A stretch of 64,000 nt of DNA, taken from positions 1 to 64,000 of the forward strand of contig DATFRO010000108.1 of assembly GCA_035263105.1 (NCBI GenBank), written 5' to 3'. The notes under the pieces were generated by a model. The model did no database searches, had not been told where the DNA came from, and saw only the letters and a program-made list of their open reading frames with translations. The position numbers and the translations under genes were made by a program. Positions 17,794 through 26,811 of the stretch are shown piece after piece. Every line of letters starts with the position of its first letter. Within the stretch, counting starts at the first letter, position 1. Origin of the DNA: DATBVX01 sp035263105 (GTDB lineage: Bacteria; Pseudomonadota; Gammaproteobacteria; Steroidobacterales; Steroidobacteraceae).

Positions 17794-17846
17794 CGACTTG
17801 CGCTCCTGATCATCCGCATCGATCGGTCCAAAGTGTAACGCACGGA

Positions 17847-17876
17847 TTGACGCTGGCGGGTTGAGTCGGCTAGAGA
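17847..17876 (+). promoter_or_regulatory. possible promoter for rlmJ
   Basis: TTGACG (17847-17852, 5/6) and TAGAGA (17871-17876, 3/6) with 18-base spacing. Transcription would begin about 15 bases before the TTG start of rlmJ. The weak -10 limits confidence. Confidence 0.35.
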
Positions 17877-17898
17877 CGCGGGCAAACGAGGGCCTCGC

Positions 17899-18750
17899 TT
17901 GAAGTATCGCCACGGCTACCACGCCGGCAATTTCGCCGACACGATGAAGCACCTCGTGTTGCTCGAGTTGCTGAACGCGCTGCTGCGCAAGCCCGGCGAA
18001 TTCGCCTACATCGAGACTCATGCGGGCCGGGGTGAATACCCGCTCGATGCACGCGAAATGCGCACCACCGGCGAATACCGCGACGGTATCGGTCGTCTTC
18101 TCGAGCGCCGCGCCGAGCTCCAGGGACCGATTCGCGACTACGTGGAACTCGTGTTGCGTCTGGGAGGCGAGGCGACCTCAGGCGAGTTGCATCACTACCC
18201 GGGCTCTCCGCTCCTCGCCACGGCGCTGCTCAGGCCGACGGACCGCGCGGTGTTCGTGGAACTGGAGCCCGGCGAGCGACGCGCGCTGGAGCGCGCGCTG
18301 GGTGCGCGTCCCCACACCAGCGTGCGGGGTGAGGACGGCTACGTGGCGCTGCGCGGACTGCTGCCGCCGGTGGAGCGGCGCGGCATGGTGCTGATCGATC
18401 CGAGCTTCGAGCAGGACGAGGAGTTCCAGCGCGTTCACGAGGCACTCCTCGACGGGCATCGTCGCTGGGCCACCGGGATCTTCGCGATCTGGTACCCGAT
18501 CAAGCGCCGCGAGCCGATCACGCGCTTTCACGCCGAGCTGGTGCGCTCGGGATTGCGCCGCATCCTGTGCGCCGAGCTGAACGTCTATCCGCAGGACTCG
18601 CAGGTGGCGTTGAACGGCTGCGGCATGATCATCGTGAATCCGCCGTGGAAGCTCGATGAGTCGCTGAGCGCGCTGCTGCCGACGTTGCACCGCTTGCTCG
18701 ATGGGCGCGGTGGAACCGGCACGCGCTGCGTGTGGCTGGTGCCCGAGTGA
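17899..18750 (+). CDS. rlmJ: 23S rRNA (adenine-2030-N6) methyltransferase RlmJ
   Basis: 283 residues starting at a TTG codon: the first residues KYRHGYHAGNFADTMKHL match the RlmJ N-terminus (YRHxxHAGNxADxxKH) exactly, and no ATG exists nearby, so TTG is the real start. SAM-binding IETHAGRGEY follows at about 43, and the methyltransferase motif IV appears as LIDPSFEQDEEF near 165. Other family stretches are GSPLLATALLRPTDRAVFVELEPGE and GIFAIWYPIKRREP. It methylates A2030 of 23S rRNA. It is convergent with tag, whose stop lies 4 bases away. Confidence 0.95.
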   Translation: MKYRHGYHAGNFADTMKHLVLLELLNALLRKPGEFAYIETHAGRGEYPLDAREMRTTGEYRDGIGRLLERRAELQGPIRDYVELVLRLGGEATSGELHHYPGSPLLATALLRPTDRAVFVELEPGERRALERALGARPHTSVRGEDGYVALRGLLPPVERRGMVLIDPSFEQDEEFQRVHEALLDGHRRWATGIFAIWYPIKRREPITRFHAELVRSGLRRILCAELNVYPQDSQVALNGCGMIIVNPPWKLDESLSALLPTLHRLLDGRGGTGTRCVWLVPE

Positions 18751-18754
18751 ACCG

Positions 18755-19375
18755 CTACCAGCCGAGCGCCTTGCATTCCTCGTAGCGAAAGCACTCGAGC
18801 AGGTGGTCGTTCACCATGCCGACGGCCTGCATGTGCGCGTAGATGATGGTCGAGCCGACGAAGCGCAGACCGCGCTGCTTGAGGTCCTTCGACAGCGCGT
18901 CCGACTCGCGGCTGGTCGCCGGCACCTGGCGATGGCGGCGAAAGATATTCTGGCGCGGACGGCCATCGACGAAGCGCCACACATAACGATCGAAACTGCC
19001 GAATTCCTCGCGGATGGCGATGAAACGACGCGCATTCTCGATCGTCGATTCGATCTTGGCGCGATTGCGGATGATCCCGGGATTGGCCAGCAGGCGCGTG
19101 ACGCTGCGCGCGTTGAGGCGCGCGATCTTCTCGTAGTCGAAGTTCGCGAATGCGCGCTGGTAGGCCTGGCGCTTGTTGAGGACCGTCGACCAGCTGAGGC
19201 CGGCCTGCGCACCCTCGAGAACCAGGAACTCGAAGTGCGTGCGGTCGTCCCGCACCGGGACGCCCCATTCCTGGTCGTGATAGCGGAAATAGAGCTCGTT
19301 CCCGCTTGCGACCCAGCGACAACGGGATCTGCCGTCGCCGGCAAGTGCATGCACGACTTCTGGCTTCTTGCTCAT
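18755..19375 (-). CDS. tag: DNA-3-methyladenine glycosylase I
   Basis: 206 residues. Hallmarks of Tag: CRWVASGNELYFRYHDQEWG at the N-terminus (about 19-38), LVLEGAQAGLSWSTVLNKRQAYQRAF (about 51-76), 'NARRFIAIREEFGSFDRYVW', 'LSKDLKQRGLRFVGSTIIYAHMQA' and 'GMVNDHLLECFRYEEC'. The enzyme excises 3-methyladenine from alkylated DNA. Its ATG overlaps the stop of the anti-sigma gene by 4 bases, making it the third cistron of an ECF sigma operon. That context suggests that tag is made when this sigma factor is active. Confidence 0.95.
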   Translation of the reverse strand: MSKKPEVVHALAGDGRSRCRWVASGNELYFRYHDQEWGVPVRDDRTHFEFLVLEGAQAGLSWSTVLNKRQAYQRAFANFDYEKIARLNARSVTRLLANPGIIRNRAKIESTIENARRFIAIREEFGSFDRYVWRFVDGRPRQNIFRRHRQVPATSRESDALSKDLKQRGLRFVGSTIIYAHMQAVGMVNDHLLECFRYEECKALGW

Positions 19376-20031
19376 CGCAGCGCCTCGCGCATGCGTTCGG
19401 CGATCGCATCGACCTGCGGCGCCTCGCGCGACAGCACCGCGATGCTGCCGTGCTCCGCGGGCATGATGACGCCGCGCATTCCGTCCTCATCGAAGGACAC
19501 TTTGCCCGCGACGTTCTCCGCGCTGAGGATCAGCACCGTGACCGTTCCCTGCGTGTCGTGGACCACGAGGTGCGGCACGAGGTGACCGCGGAACCAGCAG
19601 TTGCGCGCATAGGTGACGCTGCCGGTGGGGAACTGCGCTCTCACGCTCGAGCGCTCCAGCACGTCCGCGAGCGTGCCGCTCGCGACTGCGTCGCGCGTGC
19701 CCCAGGATTGCGGCTCTTCTTCGACATGTGCCACGACTTCCGCGGCCAGCGTGGTGCGCGGAAAGGAGAACCAGGCGAGAGTCGCCACGCCGATGGCCGC
19801 GAGGATGCCCGCCGCCAGCGCGAAGCGGCGCGCCGGGAGCGCCGGCAGGAGTGGCAATTCCTTGGCAGGAGGCACGCCGACCTCCAGCGCGCGCTTGAGG
19901 CGCGATTCGAAGGCTCGCGCCTCCTCGCTCCAGGCCGTGCACGCGGCGCAATCCTGCGCGTGCGCCTGCATCTGCGGCGTCACGCGGTCTGGCTCGGTCT
20001 CGAGGGCGCGTCGATAGTCGAGGCAGTTCAT
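19372..20031 (-). CDS. probable anti-sigma factor (zinc-finger type N-terminus, one membrane helix)
   Basis: 219 residues. The cytoplasmic N-terminus has the anti-sigma zinc motif H-x3-C-x2-C (HAQDCAAC, about 24-31) with an earlier Cys3. A single membrane helix (about 69-90, RRFALAAGILAAIGVATLAWF) leads to a periplasmic domain of about 130 residues (EPQSWGTRDAVASGTLADVLER, HLVVHDTQGTVTVLIL) resembling DUF3379. It overlaps the upstream ECF sigma by 4 bases (ATGA), the usual arrangement of a sigma with its membrane antagonist. It would hold the sigma inactive until an envelope or redox signal arrives; the signal is not known. Confidence 0.85.
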   Translation of the reverse strand: MNCLDYRRALETEPDRVTPQMQAHAQDCAACTAWSEEARAFESRLKRALEVGVPPAKELPLLPALPARRFALAAGILAAIGVATLAWFSFPRTTLAAEVVAHVEEEPQSWGTRDAVASGTLADVLERSSVRAQFPTGSVTYARNCWFRGHLVPHLVVHDTQGTVTVLILSAENVAGKVSFDEDGMRGVIMPAEHGSIAVLSREAPQVDAIAERMREALR

Positions 20032-20573
20032 GTGCTTTCCAGTCGCGCCGCCGGCACCGCACTCGTGTTCTCGCCCGCCAGGATCGCGCGCAGCTGATGG
20101 CGCGCGCGAAACAGCCGCGTGAGCACGGCGCCGACCTTGAGTCCCATGTGCTGCGCGATCTCCTCGGTCGAGTACCCCATCAGCACCTGCAGCACCAGCG
20201 GCTCGCGATAACTCTCCTCGAGCCTGAACAGCGCGCGCCGCACGTCCTGCACGGCGAGTTCATCCGGCGCGGCGAGCAGCGGCTCCTCGCGCTCGATCAG
20301 CTCGTCCACGTCCACGGTCGGCAGGCGCTTGCGCTCGTAGAGGCGCGCGTGCTCGCGTCTGACGATCGTCAGCAGCCATTGCCGGGCCGCCTTCTCGTCC
20401 CGCAGCTCGTCCATCGCGCGCCAGGCGCGCAGCAGTGTTTCCTGCACGACATCCTCGGCAATCGCGCGATCCCGGCTCAGCCAGAACGCGAAACGGAACA
20501 GGTCCGGACGCAGTGCCGCGCACAGCGCATCGAACCGCCGCCGTCGCTCGTTTCCGTCGTTCGCACGATTCAT
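20028..20573 (-). CDS. ECF-type RNA polymerase sigma factor
   Basis: 181 residues. Region 2 (LCAALRPDLFRFAFWLSRDRAIAEDVVQETLLRAWRAM split across about 17-54) and region 4 (LEESYREPLVLQVLMGYSTEEIAQHMGLKVGAVLTRLFRARHQL, about 117-160) are complete; region 3 is absent, as expected of the ECF group. It is first in the ECF/anti-sigma/tag operon with 4-base overlaps at both joints. The intergenic stretch of 83 bases to aroE is divergent. No self-similar ECF promoter could be identified by eye. Confidence 0.93.
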   Translation of the reverse strand: MNRANDGNERRRRFDALCAALRPDLFRFAFWLSRDRAIAEDVVQETLLRAWRAMDELRDEKAARQWLLTIVRREHARLYERKRLPTVDVDELIEREEPLLAAPDELAVQDVRRALFRLEESYREPLVLQVLMGYSTEEIAQHMGLKVGAVLTRLFRARHQLRAILAGENTSAVPAARLEST

Positions 20574-20574
20574 G

Positions 20575-20580
20575 TATAAA
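20575..20580 (+). promoter_or_regulatory. possible -10 element for aroE
   Basis: TATAAA (5/6) at 20575-20580 directed to aroE, start expected near 20587. The -35 (TTCCGT near 20552) is poor. It overlaps the beginning of the divergent sigma gene region. Confidence 0.35.
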
Positions 20581-20656
20581 GACCCGCGCTGTCAGGGCAT
20601 CATTACGGCGCAGATCGCGAAATCTACTCCATAGCCCTGGCCGAGTAATCAGCCGC

Positions 20657-21496
20657 ATGAGCGATGCGAGTTCGAAGCCCGACCGCTACGCGGTGATGGG
20701 GCATCCGATAGAGCACAGCTGGTCGCCCTTCATACATGGAATGTTCGCGCGGCAGACCGGGCAGAACCTCACCTATCGCCTGATGGATGTGCCGCCGGAG
20801 AAATTCCGCGCGGCCGCCCTCGAGTTCTTTACCGGTGGCGGGCGCGGCCTGAACATCACGGTGCCCCACAAGCCCGCCGCCGCGGAATTCGTCAATCGCC
20901 TCACCGCCCGGGCGGAAACGGCGGGCGCGGTGAATACCATCCTCGTCGAGCCGAACGGCGAGCTGATGGGCGACAACACCGACGGCATCGGCCTCATCAC
21001 CGACCTGACCGCAAACCTCGGCTTGAAGATCGCGGGCCTGCGGATCCTGATCCTCGGCGCGGGCGGTGCGACGCGCGGCGTGCTGGGGCCGCTGCTCGAT
21101 GCCCGGCCCGCGACGCTGACCATCGCCAACCGGACACCGGAACGCGCGGCTGAGCTGGTCGAGGAGTTCGCGAAACCAGGCACGCTCTCGGGTTGCGCGT
21201 TCGACGCGATCAGCGAAGAGGAGCCCTGGGACCTCATCGTCAACGCGACCTCGGCGAGCCTGAAGGGCACGATTCCCGACATCTCCGCCAGCCTGATCAC
21301 GGCCGAGACGCTCTGCTATGACATGGCGTACGGCAAGGGCGATACGAGCTTTACCGGCTGGGCGCGCGAGCAGGGTGCGACGCGCACCGTCAAGGGCTGG
21401 GGAATGCTGGTCGAGCAGGCCGCGGAGTCTTTCCACCTGTGGCGTGGTATCCGCCCGGATACAAAGCTCGTCCTCGCGGCCCTGCAGGCCACCTGA
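20657..21496 (+). CDS. aroE: shikimate dehydrogenase (NADP+)
   Basis: 279 residues from ATG 20657 (MSDASSKPDRYAVMGHPIEHSWSP is the canonical start region); the frame is open further upstream, but that part is antisense to the sigma gene. The shikimate-binding domain has GHPIEHSWSPFIHG and NITVPHKPAA (catalytic Lys). GDNTDGIGL precedes the Rossmann domain with GAGGATRGVL and the NADP-selective NRTPER. It reduces 3-dehydroshikimate in aromatic amino-acid synthesis. It is convergent with gor (7-base gap). Confidence 0.96.
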   Translation: MSDASSKPDRYAVMGHPIEHSWSPFIHGMFARQTGQNLTYRLMDVPPEKFRAAALEFFTGGGRGLNITVPHKPAAAEFVNRLTARAETAGAVNTILVEPNGELMGDNTDGIGLITDLTANLGLKIAGLRILILGAGGATRGVLGPLLDARPATLTIANRTPERAAELVEEFAKPGTLSGCAFDAISEEEPWDLIVNATSASLKGTIPDISASLITAETLCYDMAYGKGDTSFTGWAREQGATRTVKGWGMLVEQAAESFHLWRGIRPDTKLVLAALQAT

Positions 21497-21503
21497 ATCG
21501 CCG

Positions 21504-22847
21504 TCACTTCAGGGTCACGAGCTCCTCAGCGACGGTCGGGTGAATCGCGACCGTGTCGTCGAAATCCTGCTTGGTCGCTCCCATGCGCAGCGCGACCGCG
21601 AATCCCTGCAGCAGCTCGTCGGCGCCCAGGCCGATCACGTGACAGCCGACGATTCGCTGCTCGATCCCTGATGTGATCAGCTTGATCCGCACTCGCGGGC
21701 GGCGCGCCGTGAGCGCGTGATACAGCGGCACGAAGTCGCTCGTGAATACTTTCACGTCGGCGCCGAAGCGGCTGCGCGCCTGCGCTTCCGAGAGGCCGAC
21801 GGTGCCGATCGGCGGATGGCTGAAGACCACTGTCGGGATCCACTGGTAGTCGAGATGCCGATCCGGCTGACCGCCGAACAACCGATCCGACAGCCGCCGT
21901 CCGGCCGCGATCGCCACCGGCGTCAGCGCCTCGCGGCCCGTGACGTCGCCGATCGCATAGACGCCCGCAATGTTGGTGTTCTGGTAGAGATCGGTGATCA
22001 CCGCACCCGACGGATCGAGCGCGACACCGGCCCGGGCGACGTCGAGCCCGGCGAGGTTGGGGCCGCGACCGATCGCCCACAGCACGCAATTGAAGCCGGC
22101 GAAGTGCCGGCCGTCCTGCAGGCGCAAGGTGAGGTCGCCCCCGTGCTCCAGTGCCGCGGGCACTGCTTCGTTGATCACCTCGATGCCCGAGGTGCGCATC
22201 TCCTCGACCAGCGCCTCGCCCAGCATCGCATCGAACTCGCGCAGGATCCGGTCGCGCCGCGCGAACACGGTGGTTTGCGAGCCCAGCGCGTGCAGCACGC
22301 CACACAATTCCGCGGCCACGTAGCCCGTGCCGACAACGGCAACGCGCTGCGGCCGCGTCTCGAGTTCGAAGAATCCATCCGACGTGATACCGAGGGCGGC
22401 ACCGGGCAGGTCGGGCAGGAGCGGCCGGCCACCGGTCGCAATGACGATGTGCGGCGCCTCGAGCACCTGGTCGGCGACGCGCACGCGTTGCGCAGACTCG
22501 AACTGCGCCCGGCCGCGCACCAGCGCAACCTTCGACTGCTCGAGGTTGCGCTGGTAGATGCCGTTGAGCTTCAGCACGTAGGCATCGCGGTGGCGCTTGA
22601 GCAGCCCCCAATCGTGACCGCGCACCTCGACATCGAAGCCATAGCCGCGCGCATCTTCCATGCCCTCGGCGAGCGACGCCGCGTTCCACATGATCTTCTT
22701 CGGGATGCAGCCCACATTCACACAGGTCCCGCCCAGGCGGTGGGATTCGATCACCACGGCGCGGGCCCCGTGCTGGGCCGCCCGCCTTGCGCAGGCGAGG
22801 CCCCCGCTGCCGCCGCCAATCACGATGAGATCGAATTGCTGAGACAT
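21504..22847 (-). CDS. gor: glutathione-disulfide reductase
   Basis: 447 residues. FAD-binding VIGGGSGGLACARRAA leads to the redox-active disulphide GGTCVNVGCIPKK (Cys42, Cys47). The NAD(P) domain has GTGYVAAELCGVL followed by FARRDRILREFD, whose arginines favour NADPH. GVYAIGDVTGREALTPVA binds FAD. The C-terminal dimer interface carries the catalytic His436-Pro...Glu441 (AIHPTVAEEL). It keeps glutathione reduced in the cytoplasm. AAGGAAAGG lies just before the ATG. It is divergent from oligopeptidase A. Confidence 0.95.
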   Translation of the reverse strand: MSQQFDLIVIGGGSGGLACARRAAQHGARAVVIESHRLGGTCVNVGCIPKKIMWNAASLAEGMEDARGYGFDVEVRGHDWGLLKRHRDAYVLKLNGIYQRNLEQSKVALVRGRAQFESAQRVRVADQVLEAPHIVIATGGRPLLPDLPGAALGITSDGFFELETRPQRVAVVGTGYVAAELCGVLHALGSQTTVFARRDRILREFDAMLGEALVEEMRTSGIEVINEAVPAALEHGGDLTLRLQDGRHFAGFNCVLWAIGRGPNLAGLDVARAGVALDPSGAVITDLYQNTNIAGVYAIGDVTGREALTPVAIAAGRRLSDRLFGGQPDRHLDYQWIPTVVFSHPPIGTVGLSEAQARSRFGADVKVFTSDFVPLYHALTARRPRVRIKLITSGIEQRIVGCHVIGLGADELLQGFAVALRMGATKQDFDDTVAIHPTVAEELVTLK

Positions 22848-22903
22848 GGACCCTTTCCTTCGACTTGACGGCGTTTAGTGAGAGCCGGGCAGCTCCCCGG
22901 TGC

Positions 22904-22912
22904 TGCTACAAT
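22904..22912 (+). promoter_or_regulatory. extended -10 promoter for oligopeptidase A
   Basis: TGC-TACAAT: a TGn extension directly precedes a 5/6 -10 hexamer (22907-22912), a type that works without a good -35. Transcription would begin near 22919, 57 bases before the ATG. Confidence 0.5.
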
Positions 22913-22975
22913 TTGAGCAGCTTTCCACCCCGGTCACCACACGGCTCGCGCACGGCACAGGCGAACGCACTCACC

Positions 22976-24994
22976 ATGGAAAACCCGCTGCTCCACACGG
23001 ACGGCCTGCCCGGTTTCGACAGCATCCGCCCGGAGCATGTCGAACCTGCGATTCGCAGCCAGCTTGCCGACAACCGCGCTCAACTCCAGGCGCTGCTCGG
23101 TAAGAACGCGAGCACGTTCAGTTCCCTGGTGGAGCCGATCGAGGCCATGCAGCACCGCCTGCAACGCACCTGGTCGCCGGCCAGCCACCTCAATGGAGTC
23201 GTGAACTCGCCCGCGCTGCGCACCGCATACAACGCCTGCCTGCCGCTCATCAGCGAGTACCAGACCGAGCTCGGCCAGAACGAGAACCTGTATCGCGCCT
23301 ACGCCGCCATTCTCGAGCGCGATGGCCAGCAGCTCGACGCGACGCAACGCAAGCTCATCGACAACGCACTGCGCGACTTCCGGCTCGCCGGCGTGGCGCT
23401 CGATGCGGATCGCAAGGCGCGCTTTCGCCAGCTGATGCAGGAGTTGGCGCGCGAACAGTCGCGATTCGAAGAGAACGTCCTCGACAGCGCGAACGCCTGG
23501 TCGCGCAGCGTGGCGGACGTCGGGACACTGCGCGGGCTGCCGGATAGCGTCATCGCCAGGGCCCGCGTGCTGGCGCAGGAGAAGGGTGCGTCCGGCTGGC
23601 TCCTGACGCTCGATCAACCGACCTATCTTGCCGTCCTCACGCACGCCGAAGACGAAGATCTGCGCCGCGAGCTGTACACCGCCTGGAGCACGCGCGCTTC
23701 AGAGCAGGGGCCCACGGGGGGTCAGTGGAACAACTCCGCGGTGATCGACAGCATCCTGCAGCACCGTCACGAGGCCGCCACCCTGCTCGGCTTCGCGCAC
23801 TACGCCGCCTTCTCCCTGACGACCAAGATGGCACGCTCAGCGGATGAAGTGCGCGCGTTTCTCGAGAACCTGGCCGAGCACTGCGTGCCGGTCGCGCGTG
23901 CCGAGCTCGCCGAGCTGGAGCGGTTCGCAGGCCGCACGCTCAACGCCTGGGACGTTCCGTTCTACGCCGAGCGCTTGCAGCGCGAGCAGCACGATGTCTC
24001 TGATGAAGAGCTGCGGCCGTACTTCCCGCTGCCACGGGTGCTCGCCGGATTGTTCGCGGTTGCCGAGCGGCTCTACGGACTCAAGATCCGCGAGATCAGC
24101 GACGTCGCGGTGTGGCATCCGGACGTGCGCTACTTCGAGATCCGCAGCGCCCAGGGCGAGGTCGTCGGCAGTTTCTACGTCGATCCGTACGCACGCGCCA
24201 GCAAGCGCAGCGGCGCATGGATGGATGAGTGCATCGGCCGGCTCGAATTCGCTGCGCGCCGCGTGTTGCCGGTCGCTTACCTGGTATGCAACTTCCTGCC
24301 GCCGGTCGCCGGGCAGCCCGCATTGCTCACGCACGACGAGGTGATCACCCTGTTCCATGAGTTCGGTCATGGCCTGCACCACCTGCTGACGCGCGTGCGC
24401 TATCCGAGCCTCGCGGGCATCAATGGCGTGCCGTGGGATGCGGTCGAGTTGCCGAGCCAGTTCATGGAGAACTACGGGTGGAACGCCGATGTCCTGCGGC
24501 TGATCTCGGCGCACATCGATTCAGGCGCGCAGCTGCCGGACCCGCTGATCCGGCGATTGCGGGCGACGCGCACGTTTCACGCGGGCCTCAAGGCGGTGCG
24601 CCAGCTCGAGTTCGCCCTCTTCGACCTGCGCCTGCACAGCGAGTACGACCCGCAGCGGGGTTCGCGCCTGGCGCAGATCCTCGCGGAAGTGCGCGAGCGT
24701 GTCGCGGTAGTGCCGGCGCCCGCCTTCAATCGCTTCGCCCACAGTTTCAGCCACGTGTTCGCCGGCGGCTACGCCGCGGGTTACTACAGCTACAAGTGGG
24801 CGGAAGTGCTCGCGGCCGACGCATTTGCCGCGTTCGAGGAGGCCGGGGTGTTCGATGCCGCCGTGGCGCGGCGCTTCCTGGACTCCATCCTGTCGCGCGG
24901 CGGCAGCCGCGACGCGCTGGAAGCCTTCGTCGAGTTTCGCGGTCGGGCGCCGGACATCCGGCCGCTCCTGCGCCAATTCGGGATCGCAGCATGA
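22976..24994 (+). CDS. prlC: oligopeptidase A (M3 metallopeptidase)
   Basis: 672 residues from ATG 22976 (MENPLLHTDGLPGFDSIRPEH, the conserved OpdA beginning); upstream codons to 22865 cover the promoter and are not used. The zinc site is HEFGH at 461-465 (TLFHEFGHGLHHLL) with the third ligand in the following ENYGWNAD region. The C-terminal thimet-type elements GYAAGYYSYKWAEVLAADAFAAF are intact. It is a cytoplasmic endopeptidase that clears signal peptides and small peptides. The next gene overlaps its stop by 4 bases. Confidence 0.95.
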   Translation: MENPLLHTDGLPGFDSIRPEHVEPAIRSQLADNRAQLQALLGKNASTFSSLVEPIEAMQHRLQRTWSPASHLNGVVNSPALRTAYNACLPLISEYQTELGQNENLYRAYAAILERDGQQLDATQRKLIDNALRDFRLAGVALDADRKARFRQLMQELAREQSRFEENVLDSANAWSRSVADVGTLRGLPDSVIARARVLAQEKGASGWLLTLDQPTYLAVLTHAEDEDLRRELYTAWSTRASEQGPTGGQWNNSAVIDSILQHRHEAATLLGFAHYAAFSLTTKMARSADEVRAFLENLAEHCVPVARAELAELERFAGRTLNAWDVPFYAERLQREQHDVSDEELRPYFPLPRVLAGLFAVAERLYGLKIREISDVAVWHPDVRYFEIRSAQGEVVGSFYVDPYARASKRSGAWMDECIGRLEFAARRVLPVAYLVCNFLPPVAGQPALLTHDEVITLFHEFGHGLHHLLTRVRYPSLAGINGVPWDAVELPSQFMENYGWNADVLRLISAHIDSGAQLPDPLIRRLRATRTFHAGLKAVRQLEFALFDLRLHSEYDPQRGSRLAQILAEVRERVAVVPAPAFNRFAHSFSHVFAGGYAAGYYSYKWAEVLAADAFAAFEEAGVFDAAVARRFLDSILSRGGSRDALEAFVEFRGRAPDIRPLLRQFGIAA

Positions 24995-25611
24995 AGCACG
25001 CGCTGGCGACGCTGCTACCCCTCGCGCTCATGGCGCTCACTGCGGGTGCCGACACCCTGTACGTCGCGGAGCGCACCGAAATTCCGATGTACTCGGCGCC
25101 GTCCCTCGACGGCGAGCGCGTCGGCGTCGTGCACAGCGCAGATGCGCTGGAACTGCTGGGTCGCGACGGCAATGCCGCGCAGGTGCGCCTCGCGGACGGC
25201 ACAGAAGGGTGGGTCGAGGATTCGCTGCTGGCGCCGGACAAGCCCGCCGCAGTGCGGCTCGAGGCCGTCAACGCGGAGAACGAGCGCCTGCGTGCGGCAG
25301 CCAAGAGCGCATCGGGCGGCGCAGCGGACCTGAAGGCGCTGCAGGCGACCAATGCCGAACTGACCTCCTCCCTCGAACAGGCCCGCACGGAAGTCACCCG
25401 TTTGCGGACCGCTGCACGCGCGTCCGCAGCATCGCCCAGCGCCGAAGACCTTTCGCTCCAGCCGCCACGTCGTGAAGCCAGGCCCACGCCCTGGAACATC
25501 GTCCTGACCGTGCTCGCGATCGGCGCCGCACTGGGATTGGGATTCTGGTGGGGATACCGCACCCTCGAGAAGCGAGTGCTGGCGAAGTACGGCGGCCTCA
25601 AGGTTTATTGA
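24991..25611 (+). CDS. SH3-domain signal-transduction-like membrane protein (TIGR04211 type)
   Basis: 206 residues, ATG overlapping the prlC stop (ATGA). It has a signal peptide (MKHALATLLPLALMALTAGA), a bacterial SH3 domain at about 20-85 (TLYVAERTEIPMYSAPS, GTEGWVEDSLL), a coiled-coil rich in Glu/Ala/Arg (about 90-150) and a C-terminal membrane helix (about 170-192, IVLTVLAIGAALGLGFWWGY) followed by the basic tail YRTLEKRVLAKYGGLKVY. The layout matches the TIGR04211 family, anchored in the inner membrane with the SH3 domain in the periplasm. Function unknown. Confidence 0.88.
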   Translation: MKHALATLLPLALMALTAGADTLYVAERTEIPMYSAPSLDGERVGVVHSADALELLGRDGNAAQVRLADGTEGWVEDSLLAPDKPAAVRLEAVNAENERLRAAAKSASGGAADLKALQATNAELTSSLEQARTEVTRLRTAARASAASPSAEDLSLQPPRREARPTPWNIVLTVLAIGAALGLGFWWGYRTLEKRVLAKYGGLKVY

Positions 25612-25795
25612 GACTCAGTTCTCACTTCGCGCGCCGATCGTCACTTCCTCCCGTCGCGCCTTCGCTCCTCGCCCGCAGATGTCGGCGCTTATGTCGCATT
25701 GAAGAAATTCCATTGAGGGAATTCACCAATGGTCTTTGCCGGCAATTGCGCCTAGACTCATTCGCGTGGGGGTCGCGCGTTTCTCTTCGCGCGCG

Positions 25796-26806
25796 ATGGG
25801 AAGAGTGCTCAGCGCCAGACGTAACGATTTCGACGTCAGTAATTCCGTGCAGGTGAGCTCGCCGAGCGCCGTCGGCGAAGCTGTCGAACAACTCTTCCAT
25901 GCTTCCTGGCCCGGCGCCTCGTTCGAGCGCGTCGCGCAAGCCTTCGAAGACTTCGAGAAGCTCTTCAGCGGGCAGATGGCGGGCTATCACGGCGTCGACA
26001 CCGTCTATCACGACCGCCAGCACACGCTCGACATGACGCTGGCGATGGCGCGCCTGCTGGCCGGTTACGAACACGCACATGGCGGCGAATCGCGCCTCGA
26101 GGCCGAACGCGCCACGATGGGTCTGGTCACTTCGTTGTTCCACGACTCGGGCTACATCCGCCAGACGAGCGATATCGAGCATCGCAACGGCGCCGAATTC
26201 ACCCTCTACCATGTGACGCGCAGCGCGCGTTTCCTGGCTCGCTACCTGCCGACGCTGCACATGGAAGACTGGGTGCCGGTGGCGACACGCATCGTGCACT
26301 TCACCGGCTACGAGGTGCAGTTCGACCAGATCCATCTCGCCGACTCGCGCGACCGCAGGGTCGGGCACCTGCTCGGCACTGCCGACCTGATCGCACAGAT
26401 GGCCGACCGCTGCTACCTGGAGAAGTGCCGCGATCGGCTGTACCCGGAGTTCGTTCTCGGCGGCGTCGCCACGCCCTATGCCGCGCAGGGCGAATTGCGG
26501 ATCCGTTACAGCTCGGGCCTCGACCTGCTGCGCCAGACGCCGCAGTTCTTCGAGGACGTGCGCTCCAAGCGACTCGATGGCGAATTCTCGGGCGCGTATC
26601 GGTATCTCGAGCCGCTGTTCGGCGGACGCAACCCGTACATGGAAGCGATTGCGCAGAACCTCGAGTACCTGAAGGAGATCCTGCGTAGCGAGAACTGGAC
26701 GCTCCTGCGGCGCAATCCGCCCTGCTTCACCGCCCAGCCGGCCCCGCTCCAGAACATCCGCGCGCTCATGCTCGGGCACCTGAAAGAGGTCTGGTCGCGG
26801 GCCTAG
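25796..26806 (+). CDS. HD-domain phosphohydrolase-like protein
   Basis: 336 residues from ATG 25796; a start at 25736 is also open, and neither has a clear Shine-Dalgarno. Residues near 65-150 form a PDE/HD-like metal site: YHDRQHTLDMTLAMARLL (His-Asp and His) and SLFHDSGYIRQ (HD pair), with later His residues in IVHFTGYEVQ and LADSRDRRVGHLLGTADLIAQM. This is the pattern of HD-superfamily hydrolases acting on nucleotides or second messengers; the substrate cannot be deduced. The gene stands alone, followed immediately by the long hairpin at 26812-26920. Confidence 0.8.
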   Translation: MGRVLSARRNDFDVSNSVQVSSPSAVGEAVEQLFHASWPGASFERVAQAFEDFEKLFSGQMAGYHGVDTVYHDRQHTLDMTLAMARLLAGYEHAHGGESRLEAERATMGLVTSLFHDSGYIRQTSDIEHRNGAEFTLYHVTRSARFLARYLPTLHMEDWVPVATRIVHFTGYEVQFDQIHLADSRDRRVGHLLGTADLIAQMADRCYLEKCRDRLYPEFVLGGVATPYAAQGELRIRYSSGLDLLRQTPQFFEDVRSKRLDGEFSGAYRYLEPLFGGRNPYMEAIAQNLEYLKEILRSENWTLLRRNPPCFTAQPAPLQNIRALMLGHLKEVWSRA

Positions 26807-26811
26807 AGCAG

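Noticed and set aside
18361..18420. RlmJ motif IV DPSF as a loss of catalysis
   Set aside because: The motif tolerates variation at these positions in related methyltransferases and the rest of the protein is intact, so no defect is claimed.
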